A stretch of DNA of 64,000 nucleotides from Bacillota bacterium (lineage in GTDB: Bacteria > Bacillota > UBA4882 > UBA8346), in the NCBI GenBank assembly GCA_023402395.1, contig JAEYGI010000040.1, positions 434,001 to 498,000 of the forward strand, read 5' to 3'. Position 1 is the first letter of the stretch. Each line of letters begins with the position of its first letter. Below are positions 18,501-29,100 of this stretch, piece by piece. A model generated the notes under the pieces. That model made no database searches and had not been told where the DNA came from. It saw only the letters and a program-made list of their open reading frames with translations. Made by a program: the position numbers and the translations under genes.

Positions 18501-20166
18501 GGCTCAACTGGCGGTGAGCGTCACCGCCCATGATGACCTTTCGGGAATTGGTGGTTATCAATATGCCCTGGGAACCAAAGCCAACCCATTGCAATTCAGT
18601 AACGGTTGGGTGGAGGTGTCGGGAGATACAGGCTTTATCCAATTCAATGTTCCTACCGGACAGGTTCCGCAGAACTCGGAAGTCTATTTGATGGTTCGGG
18701 TCAAGGACTGGGTCGGTTTGTGGTCCGAGGCCCTGGTCAGTCAGAAAATCATAATCGATCATACGTTGCCCGTCACGCCGGAGGTTAGCTGCGGCGGGTA
18801 CATCACGGTCAAGAATCTGATTAGCGGAATTTCTTTTCAATCAATGGATCCGGAAAGCGGCCTAACCAACTATCGGATGGGTGTAATGACGGAACCCGGT
18901 CTGGATTGGATTGCTGTGAAAGAGGCGTCGATCGACGCAATGGATGGCCAATTAACCGATCTCCGGCTGGAAGAGGGTAAAACTTACTTCATCGGCGTTC
19001 AGACCCGGAATGGAGCCGGGGAGTGGTCCGCCATCGGATATAGTCAACCCATTATCGTAGATACTATTCCGCCGGAGTTGAGCTTCATCAAAGGCGACGG
19101 CACCATTGTGCTCAATCAGCCGCCGCTTGCCATCGAATATACGCTAACCGAACCGGCGGGCATTCAATTCACAATAGTCAACGCCGCTGGTTCAACCCGG
19201 CAATTAACGGCCGAGGGGCAAAGCGGCATCAATTTCTTCCTCTTTGAAGAAGGAATCCCCCAGATTTATCAACTGACCGCCGTGCCGGCCGATCCGGCGG
19301 GAAACATCGGCATGGGCAAAATGCAATCGATCCGGGTCAATGCTCCGCCGCAAATTTCGTTGCCGGCCGAACTTCATACCACGCCGGGAGCGGGCATTAG
19401 TTTCACGGCCGATGTGATCGACCCCGACGGGCAACCGGCTAACTATCGCTGGGACCCCGGCGATGGCGGCGCGGCGTTGTCAGGAATGAATCCGACCTAT
19501 CATTATTCCAAAGTGGGGCAATATACCTTGACCTTGACGGTAACCGATAACGATGGGGGGATGAGCACTGCCACCACCACTGTCAGAGTCGGGAATACCA
19601 CTCGAGGGTCTTTGTTCATCGATGAAACCTGGAGCGGAACGCATCATCTGGATGGAGATATTACCGTCCCGGTCGGAGTTACCTTAACGATTTTACCGGG
19701 GACGGTGGTCATCGCCAACGATGCGGCATCCACAGAGGCCCTTGCCCTAAACATTAAGGGGAGTTTAATCATCCAAGGCGCTACTGAAGGAGTGATCTTC
19801 CGATCCGCTAATGGAGCGGATCGGTGGCTCGGAATTTTGGTGGAAGGGACAGCTACGCTGGATCGCATCATCGTTCAAGACGCGTTGCGGGGATTAACAA
19901 CGGTCCATGGGGCTACTGTAACGGTGACCAATTGCACTTTCCAGAATAATCAAGTGGGTCTGCACGCCTATGACGCCACGCCGGAAGTCAGAAATTCTTC
20001 ATTCATAAATAACAGTTTATATGGAATTAAGGAAGATGAGGGCGGCCGTCCAGTAGTGGTCGGCTGCCGATTCTCCGGAAATAGCATCAATTATTACCAT
20101 GAGGTTTTGACGGAGATCAGTATCGAAGAATTGAATCAATTGGACGGTAATAGCGGAAACCGTTAG
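12547..20166 (+). CDS. Giant secreted multi-Ig/FN3 protein with PKD and beta-helix C-terminus
   Basis: Uncharacterised 2,539-aa exported protein. ATG 12547 is chosen over GTG 12535 because AAGGGTGG lies at a suitable distance and the residues after it form a signal peptide (basic MAFSRKIRLL, hydrophobic core to about residue 25). The body is a long string of roughly 100-residue beta-sandwich modules marked by recurring linkers such as VDxTPPxxP and DxAGN, typical of Ig-like and fibronectin III repeats. A PKD-like domain (YRWDPGDGG, about residues 2268-2348) and a right-handed beta-helix (about 2351-2535) end it. No catalytic motif or sortase signal is seen. It lies 18 bp before the Rhs gene, so the two are probably co-transcribed and co-secreted. 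It may be an adhesin or carbohydrate-binding scaffold; its function is unknown. Confidence 0.85.
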   Translation: MAFSRKIRLLIQLMFLGCALWIIGNNANMELVYGETKTYIIRSDSISDTPRKRHYCMYIPTSSSPGTYICRNNPSNINTASSLEVKPYIVWVKYSYHLDNPDEYRVDSTASLSISECTSSGDVISGTTTVKQISQGATITEYIAVNPNRSLLFDFYTGEWTEMHIISGRDHEIISFIERAFTGYVEISYQFDEAAPSQPSGSSIPAVKPGNRNILLKDGKIYTNNDDVTLAWERVADNKTNFEGHAVGMDWASQYLINLNGIDTGWFSDTQLRLVTANSNGEGSYQIKLKARDYDNNESSYSQPITLIIDRSVTQPSIPVDPIQVQNKVSGGQSKYDISFKWNAVTDGAGVKYQVALSQSSLYPSDYEIVSDITTNQYTFSNRDYSANTYYAYVRAVDGLGNTSSWVKSAGFVLASQPASITSIQSLSELRNGQPYYEMTLTLENVDAATYVIQRQLEGASGRVTLAEKTKAQLAGDGFRYIDHSNLVKHGKYTYFVYTKNSIGVQSGERSKTAAVSNIPATVSVVDASGQPLPAQLIINHGNYSFNITPQQDGEGDQLKFRVKYQTSDGSQVFYSSESNSLQTGPVTVNLPEGTWRCQLEAGEVVNGAELTDAGYSRKTTPMVTIVVDVTPPPLAGNSLVLKSVDGGRTYDAQNNPANTRNVLVSSITVNDNPGGSGVKGIFLWNGNSATRPADAVYKARNDISASTPWTLPDGDGVKTVSMQVLDNAGNTTLITYRVQLDTTPPGAPDQNGFQHTTAPDTINFQWRANNGGGDLTGFRGQSILPDGTAKDFAIVAATANGTATGSLAVTVSGYGPNLPVTLKVRSLDKAGNQSAESNYTAYTQAALGTLQNLSGGYDSNLRQHYLKWQLILSQGAQSYILEYGPKTGQGFTVTGSIRPDAGSVFTHSGLSPHGTYRYRLVALNSSGDRTEGPVFERQVPNAPPTAPEALAPVAFAQGAVEFKYRPATDDDGDALVYRIYLAAGNGTFTELSGNTAQGLIDGQTYSWYVIANDGGDNGKVSSPIAQFTIDNNPPGLTVEKPRIPYTNQKQLTITASDDRSGISKVTYKKIAAGTNEVLAEGTIDLSNAGAGNQTGIIQLNEGSYHLHFTAWDQAGNSTALEVNNLTVDQTPPQLSNIKLDLIQDNGKYLTGNGKLPVEFEAGDGFSGNGNLRYWIVERQGGSLGSGQTVPLSLNLRQYAQMLDLAGITGKEYWLALAVEDLAGNRSAIAYLGPIVLDLTPPQVTLNVSGLKTYGAGYYLADLSALNPECNAVDPEAGIKGERFAILDLNSGEPVSGWGTWESVKQGRLTAGARYKLAVRAINRVDLETETGSSEFVFDNTAPQNLNVNGPAAKALVPGEQVVFTLSATEPDSVITEYRLAIVADAPGNPKLTAQISGNVDGWLVMLSNSTPVQFRFELPQGLNGSYYPLVRVTNGAGLETDFRGASFTLDNEQERLTVSDQGPYTQFSDRLTGWWKYIGGKTVTGYQYRVLDSENQTVQDWLATTDTTVTLSSLTLQTGKTYRFEARVYFADGGSLVGSSPGITVDATKPQITGLITPGYATAKTLNFQWQAIDPESGIDKVWAALGSDYYQTDLSGGWIEVSGGAAQLTRKVNGDPLGLESGKRYYLTLRAGNGAGLATEQAASGIMIDNTAPPGPVIVDQGAYINPGKQPLEASWIWTPVDPESGPVSYQWTVIPYGADPASAVWNEVGQQTSVSIGSSGQFVDGTTYYFVVKATNQAGLTSTGYSNGITMDHTAPIIPKVTLLQAINLGDTQEAVYITNTNDLELYIYSYDLAGIQRYQYTYGKQTEVDQNEQFDTSTEPRFAVNPVLAENEITVFKSECSDGAQNISQAGYSSGVILDAGAPKIVNVRAGVSGNNILSDWDVLSSGSPVAFYEYALVPEAEMNSTPSQWTNVKLNHSLVLDGTNLADGNYRIIIRGCNAAGTYSRRQGEFNEWGLSPRITLDRKPPVLDKEKFIYPNYAAAQLAVSVTAHDDLSGIGGYQYALGTKANPLQFSNGWVEVSGDTGFIQFNVPTGQVPQNSEVYLMVRVKDWVGLWSEALVSQKIIIDHTLPVTPEVSCGGYITVKNLISGISFQSMDPESGLTNYRMGVMTEPGLDWIAVKEASIDAMDGQLTDLRLEEGKTYFIGVQTRNGAGEWSAIGYSQPIIVDTIPPELSFIKGDGTIVLNQPPLAIEYTLTEPAGIQFTIVNAAGSTRQLTAEGQSGINFFLFEEGIPQIYQLTAVPADPAGNIGMGKMQSIRVNAPPQISLPAELHTTPGAGISFTADVIDPDGQPANYRWDPGDGGAALSGMNPTYHYSKVGQYTLTLTVTDNDGGMSTATTTVRVGNTTRGSLFIDETWSGTHHLDGDITVPVGVTLTILPGTVVIANDAASTEALALNIKGSLIIQGATEGVIFRSANGADRWLGILVEGTATLDRIIVQDALRGLTTVHGATVTVTNCTFQNNQVGLHAYDATPEVRNSSFINNSLYGIKEDEGGRPVVVGCRFSGNSINYYHEVLTEISIEELNQLDGNSGNR

Positions 20167-20184
20167 GAATAGGGGGAGTCGCGG

Positions 20185-23100
20185 ATGAAAGGGAAGATTG
20201 GCTTAATCAATATTCTGGTCATTGGCTTGCTTGGACTGATGAGCTTACCGGCGCATGCCGCCGAAATTACGATCAATCAAACCCGGACCGGTGTTACTAC
20301 CGATCTCAATCATCCCGCCAGTTACCTGGTGGACAAGCAACCGGATACTTTTTGGAAATTGAAACCGGAAGCGAGCCAGGGCTGGACGGAGTTGATTTTG
20401 GATCGACCGGCATTGATTCATGGGCTCAAACTCGACGGTTATCTGGGCCTGGATACGGTATTGACCGTTGAATATCAATCCGGCGATGAATGGTTGCCTT
20501 TTAACGCGGCTGAGTTTAAAGAGATCTCCAGCAATGCGCTTATCGATCTTTCCTGGGAACGGGTGGTCACCCAAACGATCCGGCTCCGTCTTCAAGGAAA
20601 TGGCGCTGCTTCGAGCCGTTTCGCCGAGGTCGAGCTGTTCGGCGAAACGGCGTCAGCGGTTTTTCATCCACTGCGATCGAAGAAAATCATTTCGGATAAT
20701 CATACCTCCCCCAATGCTCCGGCGGCTTTTTTAAGTGACGGTAACACGTATACCCGATGGCAGACTAAGAGTTCCTCCGACTCTGGACAAGTCATTTGGG
20801 AATTTTCAACTCAAGCTACAATCCGCAATATCAATCTCTATTTTACGGAGCACCTCCAAGGCAGTGTGAGGCTGGAGATATTAAAAGGCGAGCTTTGGCA
20901 AGGCATTGCAACAATTGCCAGCCAACCGGCGGGATGGTACCGCCAGAGTCTTGAAGGACAGGATGTCAGCACCGATAAGGTGCGGTTGACCGCAAGCGGA
21001 GGCGCGGCGGGACGAATCAGTGAAGTTCAGTTTTGGGGGTATGGAGATTTCAGCGGGGATCATCGCCAGCCAATCGGTGATCAGAAAGCGGTTTTGATCG
21101 CCTCACGGGGAAACGCAACCGACAAAACGATAACTTCGGGGCCGCTTCAAATACTTTCAAGCTTCGTTAATACCAATCCGATTATTAATAGCCTGCAACA
21201 CAACGTAAAACTGGTGAATACCGGTTCTCAAAGTATAAAGCTGGCTGATGTCAAATTGCGTTACTGGTATACCAATGAGACCAAGAAGCCTCAAACCGCG
21301 CAGATCTATTGGTCCACCATCGGTTCTCAAAATATAACCGCGCAATTTACAACGGTGGACAATCGGGCCAACTGCGATACCCAATTAGAACTTGGATTCA
21401 AGGCAACCGCCGGAGTTCTTAATCCGGGAAGTGTTATCGAAATTAAGTTGGGACTGAATGCAAGCGATTGGTCGAATTACAATCAGTCCGACGACTATAG
21501 CTTTAATGGATCAAGCAGTTACATCGAGAATCTGAAATATACCGGCTACGTTGCCGGCGCTCTCGCTTGGGGCGCGGAACCGGAGGATATTTCCGAAGCT
21601 ACCAAGGCAGCGCTTAATTTGCAGTTTGAGAAGCCCATGTCGGATAATCTGCTGGGCAAAGCGGCGGACGGCCGCTTGAAAGTCCTTTATTCCAGCGCCA
21701 ATAGCAATCCGACCCTCAATTCAATCCAATTAAATCTCAAAGTGCTCAATACCGGCTTTATCTCGCTCAACCTTCGGGACGTCAAATTGCGTTATTGGTA
21801 TACGAATGAGACGAAACAGCAGCAGGTTGCCAATCTCTATTGGTCGAACATCGGCGCCCAGAAAATTATGACGTCCTTTGGAACGCTCAAGGATACTGGA
21901 AGTGCCGACACTTATTTGGAGCTTGGGTTCAGGGAGGGCAATTTGGAACCCGGGGACTCGGTTGAAATCAAATTGGGCTTCAATGCTCCCAATTGGTCCA
22001 ATTATTACCAGGGAGACGATTATAGCTTTGCTACCAATACTTCCGGTTATGCTGAAAATTTAAAGATAACCGGGACCATTTCCGAGCAATTAGCCTGGGG
22101 AGTGGAGCCGGGTTCTCAACCCTTTCCTGGGGGCAATGATCGATATCAGTTGGAACTGGCCTTTGAGGGAGTCCTTACTGAATCCGTCATGGCCGAATTG
22201 AACGGTATCCCGATCGAAGCCAAACCAGGGGTAATCCTGCGCGGCCATACCATTTACCGCTGCCCCATTTCCCGAGAACAGCTATGGGAAGGCGTTAATT
22301 TCTTACGCATCAAACCGTTTACGACCGACGCGACCTTGAAGAACGCGTTTATCGTGCGCCTTGGTTCGGAGGGAGAACCTTTCATTCCGGCGGGGGCTCT
22401 TTATGATGGGCTATTATTCACTGAAACCGATATTCAATCCGGGGAGTGGCAATTGGAGCAGCCCGTTTTACTTGAGGAAGCGACCGTGACCACTCTCGAT
22501 AACGGTTACATTCGTCTCTTCGCCTGGCATAACGGGCAATGGGCAGAGTTGTTGAATCGTCAAAATTTATTGTGGGGAGCGCGTTTTACCGGTCCGGTCA
22601 TAACCGACCGGCTAAAACTGGAAGCATCCGGAACCGTGGGCGAACTTCAAGTCAGGGGAAGCGTCGCCACGGACCAAGCCCCGGAGGTTCGAATTTTTTG
22701 GCCCCAAGACGGGGAGGAGCTAACGCTTATCGGCGGAGCTGAGCGCGAGCTGCTTGGATTCGTTGATAATCCGCACGCAATGGTCGCAGTGAACGGGAAC
22801 GTCATGGAGATCACCGGGCATTACTTTACGGCCGCCCTGAGCCGGCTTGGGTTACAGTCCGGGACAACTACCGCTGTGACCGCCACTGCGAAGGATTCTC
22901 GGGGGAGACAGGGCATCGCCACGGTAAACGTGTCGTTGGGACAGTTTACGATTGGGAGCTTGGATCAGCCGGATAAATTGGTCTATACGGATCAGGGCAC
23001 CTTCACCATTAGCGGCTTTCTCAATCAGCCCAGCCAATACCGGGTTAACGTGAATGGAGAGCCGCTGATTGTCAGCGGTAACCGCTTCCTGACCACTGTC

Positions 23101-26100
23101 GTGTTGCAAGAAGGCTTGAATCTGGTTCAAACGCGGTTTATCAATGCCCAAAACGCTATCGTCAAAACGTTCACCCGCCGGGTGCTTCGCTATAGCGGTG
23201 ATTTACGCATGACCATCCAGACCCCAGAAAATGGGGCGTATCTCGGCGGCCAAACCGTCAACGTCAGCGGAAACATTGCCGGTCTCGAACCGCTCACGGT
23301 CACCGTCAACGGGAATCCGGCCGCGGTATCCGGAGGCAGTTTTTCCGCGACCGTTTCCTTAAATGAAGGGACCAACCGTTTGACCGTAATCGCGGCCGAT
23401 GCCACTGGAAAGCAAGCCCAGGAAAGCATCACGCTATACCGGGACACCCAAAAACCGGAGATCACCGGGGTTACTCCGGCGGAAGGTCAAATCTTTGCCA
23501 CCGGTACCATCGAAGCGGGGGCGCAAATAACGGATCAAAGCCCGATCTGGGTTACGATCAATGGACGGGCGGTTACGGCAAATCAAAATCTGTTTCAGAC
23601 CACGCTCACATTGGCGGACGGCAACCAACCCATTACGATCGCGGTTCAGGATGCGGCCGGCAATATGGCGAGCCAGATCGTCAATGTCACGGTCGATACC
23701 ATTGCGCCGGACAGTTTTACTCCGGTAGCCGATCCGGCCGGTTGGACCAATAACAATAAGCCAACCATTAGTTTTGGTACGGTCGACGGCGGAAGCGGGA
23801 TAGATCGTTATCAACTTAGCCTGGATGGCGGCGAATGGTTCCTGGCCGTCAGTCCTTATCAATTTTCGACGTCACTATCCGATGGAGAGCATACGGTGGC
23901 GGTGAAGGCGGTGGACCGGGCCGGAAATGAAACCACCAGAACCGTTAAAGTCTATATTGATACGACCCCACCCGCAGCGCCGACTGGGTTTGAGGTGATC
24001 CCCGGGATTGACCGGGTAATTGTTAAATGGGGAGAAATCGACCTTAGTGGGGAGACGGTGGGTTATCGAATCAGGCGTACTCCGGCGTTTTCCGGGGGAG
24101 CTTTTCGAGATATATTCCGCCCTGCTGAACTGGAAGATCTAAACTGGTTTAGCGACGAAGAGGTTACGCCAGGACTTAATTATACATATGCCATACAGTC
24201 TATTGACCATGCCGGAAATATTGGCACATCTACCGCATCGTTAACGGTTAAAGTTGGGTCGATAATTGAAACCGTCAATCCTAGTGGAGGAACCGTCAAA
24301 TTTGATAATGCTGAGCTTACCTTTCCCGAAGGAGTGCTATCCGCTTCAAACCAAGTGAGGATAGAAGAGGCCGGAATTTTGCCGGATAACAGATACGCCA
24401 CCAAGGTGGGTCCGGCTTATCGCTTTACTCTCTTAGACGGGCAGGGTAAGAAAGTGCAGGCTAAATTTGACGAACCGGTATCATTGAAGATAAGTTATGC
24501 CGGCCTTAATCTACCGTCCGGTTTTACCGAGAGCGATTTGGGGATTTATTGGTATAACAAAAGCGGCGGATACTGGGAAAAACTTGATTACACGGTTTTT
24601 GATTTTGCCAAAGAGACAATCGCAGTTAATTTGCACCATTTTTCAGAATATCAGGTAATGGCTTCGAAGTATGTTTCGCCGTCATTGGATTCTTATTACA
24701 ACATGGGAGTATCGCCGTTTCAATCGTATTTTCAAAATAACGTGGAAACGGTTTCACCAACCAGCGGCAGCCTAGCTATTAGCGCAACGGATCTAAGTTT
24801 GCCGGGACGGTCCGGTAATGGGTTGATTATTCAAAGAATCTATGATTCCGCCGCCGCGCAGCAAGAAAAAATGATCGAAGCCAATAATGAAAATAACCGC
24901 AAAACCCCGGTTGATACTTTTGGTTACGGATGGTCCCTGAATATTCCCTGGATTGAGCAGACTGACAAAGGAAAATTTGTTCGTTTGCCTCAAGGACAAA
25001 CCATAAAATTCTTTGAGGCCGAGGAACCCGACACATGGGATGAAGAAGAAGATCCAGAGCCGGTTACCGAAGGGGATTTTGAGTATCATGAAGGAATTCA
25101 TTTTAAATTACATTTCGATCTAAGTGGTTATTATCTGACAATGAATGACGGGAGCCGATACGAGTTTGACGAAAGTGGTAAAGCTACCCGTTATCTGGAT
25201 CCCAGCGGCAAGAATATGATTAAGTATGAATATAACGGACGGGAGCTTTCTAAAATAATACAACTGGTAGACGAGCAAGCTGGAGCAGTGCTTTATACAG
25301 TTCAATTCTTTTATCAAAACATTACCGGCGCTAAAAAACGTCTGATTGAACGGATTACTGTCGGCGATCGGACTATGCGTTATCATTATGACTCATCAGG
25401 AATGTTGAAGGAAGTATATGATCCCATAAATTCCGATACCCTTAATCGGAAGACGGTTTATTTATATGAAGCGCATACTTTCAGACAAGGAGTCAAAGCG
25501 GATGATGATGAGATTTTTAGTTATTCGGTTGATTTACTAAATCAGATAATATATCCGACCGGTGAAAAATCAACCTATACTTATGATTTGAGGGATCAGA
25601 AGCATACCGAGATGATAACAATAAAATCCTTTTTCGGTCTGATTAAAAAGAAAAAAGAGGTTGGGTATGAAGGAACCAAATCTTTAATTGCTAACAAATT
25701 GACAGCTGATAAAGAGACTAAGTACTTCTATGAGATGAATGATAAAATCGGTTCGCTTGGAAACGGGAACTTTATCCCCGCCTATACCTATATGCGCTCA
25801 ACTCAGGTGAGGGAGGGGGAGCGAACGCTGGAATACATTTTTAGCCAAATTGAGGGAACGAAGCTAACCAATGCGCCAAAGAATATTGAAAATTATAAGG
25901 GCCCAATAGCGATAGAAACAGTTACCAAGATAGGTAATGACCGGGAGATCGAGAGAATCTTTTTTGATTACGATGTTCTTAAACGGGCGATTACGTTGCA
26001 AAGGTTATATCGGGGAGATCGAATCGTATCTCGGGTTAGTACTCAATATGATGACTGGGGCAATATCAAATATCGGTTAGACGAGAGCCGAAATTTGGAA

Positions 26101-29100
26101 GAAACTTGGGATTATTATAATCATAGTCTTTTCAAAAATTTACCGGAAAAATATACTCAAAAAAGTTATAATCCAGTTAAGAATACATATAGCACGGTAA
26201 CCACCACCTATCAATATGACGAAAGCCTGGGGAAACCATTAACGGTCACGGTGAATGACGGTTCAGAAAACAAAGTGACCCGTTTTACCTATGATGACAA
26301 AGGCAATATCAAGACCAAGGTTGACGAATACAATGATAACTTGAAAACGGAACTCTTCTATGACGACCGATATCAAACCTATCCGGTGCGGCAGGTGATA
26401 TACGGGATACGAGACGTAGACGGCAATGCCAAGGATATTGTGACGGAAACCGGTTATGATTTTGCCACCGGTTTGAAGCTGTGGGAAAAAGATCCCCGAG
26501 GATTCATTACCCGTTATAATTATGATAAGCTTAATCGAATTTTGAAAGTGACACTCCCCGATGACGACCAGGATGATTCGAATAATCCATATCGGGAATA
26601 TGTTTTCCATGATGATCTTAACCGTTGTGAATTGTTTAATGAAAAGGGTCAAAAAACAACCTACCAATTTGACGGTCTAGGGCGGTTGACGGAGGTCATA
26701 CAAGATACTGCTTTATATCCGGGCGGAGTAAAGACCAGTTACCGTTATAACAACTTGGGCCAAATCGACCAGGTCATCAATTCGCGAGGAAAAGCAACCG
26801 TCTATGAATATGACGGGTTGAACCGGGTCACAAAGGTAACGTATCCCGATGGGGCATTTGTCACGCTTAGTTACGATGACGTCACCAATGCCGTGACTGT
26901 TACCGACGAAGAAGGCGGAAGAGTAAGTGAACGGAAAGACTGGGCCGGCCGGTTGGTGGAAGCGAGTCAGTATTATACCTATGGCGAAAACAATGAAATT
27001 CATACCTGGTCGTTTGTCTACGATTCGCTTGGAAACAAGCTGCAGTCCGTTGATCCGCTGGTAAATGGGACGGAACAAGAATATGACGCCATGGGTAGAG
27101 TAATACGGACCATATTGCCGGCCGCCGCCTTGATTCCTCCCCGGAAAAATTTACCCGAATCATATCGGCCTCAATTGACATATGAGTATGATACGATGGG
27201 AAACCGGGTTGCCGAGGTTAGCGCAAACGGGAATGCGACCGGCGATCCGAACTATCGGGTTGAGTCCAAATATGATCAATTAGGCCGAAAAATTCAAATA
27301 ACGGCCAGCGTGACCGATCCGGTTACCGGACAGAAGGTAACTTCGGTAACAAAGTTTTATTATGATGAGTCCGGGAATAAGGTAAAGACCGTCCATCCCA
27401 ATAATGGCGTCTCGGAATATAAGTACTCGGCCAGAGGGTGGCTCCTTACGGAAACAGATCCCACCGGGAACAGTACTCGGTATCAATATGATGTCTTAGG
27501 CAATAAGATCGCCGCCACTGACCCCCGGGGCAATGGAACGGACGGCAAATTCACTACCTGGTATGTGTATGATGATTTAAACCGCCGTTACCGGACGGTG
27601 CTGCCGGACAATACCTCGCCGGCCAACCCTGCTCTTAATCCGGAGGACAATCCCTATATCGAAACTACTTACGACGAAGCCGGGAATAAAATTGGTGAAC
27701 GGGACGCCAACGGGGTTATCACCACCTATGAGTACACGGATCGGAACTGGCTTTGGAAGGTAATTGACGCGAAAGGCCGGGTACAAACCGAATATACCTA
27801 CGACAAGAAAGGCAACCAAATCGAGGCCAAGGATATTTTAAGCCGGACTGTCAAAAAAGCTTACGACAGTTTGGGACGGCTCCGTAAAGTTACCGATTCG
27901 CTAAATAATTCCGAAGAGTATCAATACGATGCGGTCGGCAACAAGATTGCCGTTACCGACGCCCGGAAAAATACAACGTATTTTGTTTATAATTCGCTGG
28001 GCTGGCAGACCGAAGTCCGGGACGCTTTGGGCAACTTTACTCAGTACCAGTACGACCCCAATGGAAATCCAGTTGAAACCATCGCTCCCAATAACTTAGC
28101 GACGAAGGCAAAGTATGATGAATTAAATCGGGTAATTGAGAACATTGATCCCTTGGGGCACTCCGTGAATTATCGTTATGATATTATCGGCAACCGAAGT
28201 TGGACCCGGGACCGCCGAGGAACGGAGTGGACATACCAATATTATGAAAACAATTTATTGCAACGGGTTGAGGCGGTTGGCGCGGATGGGGCCGGTTACT
28301 GGGCAGAGTACGCCTATGATGAGGCGGGTAACCGGAAAACGGTTAACGATAATGGCAATTCGATCAGTTATAACCAGGAAGATGGTATCTATCAAGCGGA
28401 TCCGTTAAACCGGATCAACCGAATCGATCGCCGCTTCGACGGGGCAATCTATCGAACCGCTTATCAATATGACAAGGCCGGGCTAGTCACTGGAATTCGA
28501 TATCCAGAGGCCCAGTCCTGGCTTGATTACCGGTATAATGATCTGAACCAATTGACGGAAGTGACCGGCTTTACCGCCGCGAATGGGATTAACTATAATA
28601 TCGACGGGAGCTTGCAAGGCATTACCTATGGGAATGGCGTGGCAGCGATCTACAATTACGACATCAACCGCAGATTGAATGATTTAAGAGTGACCCTCGG
28701 CGGGCAACAAATTTTAAACCTTCATTATACGTACGATGAAGTCAGCAATATCAAGACCATCACCGACAACGGGAAGTTGAAAACGTACGAATATGACAAG
28801 AAGAATCAGCTCATTAAAGCCGTAACTCCGGGGAATTTTATCGAGACCGCTCCGACTCCGGGGACCGCTTCATTGAAGATTGGCGACACTTTGGGGAACG
28901 GCGTTATCGAGTTTGCTCCGGTCCTTTCGGGGTTGATGGGATTAGATTATTATGCTTCAAGTATCGGAATTGATTTCGGCGCCGTGGTCTCAAGCGTCAA
29001 AAAGGTTGAGCTGGTACCGGACAAAAATTACTCGACCCACCGGATTAATGAGAATACGATCGGGCTGTATGTGTCAAACGATAATATGAATTATACCCTA

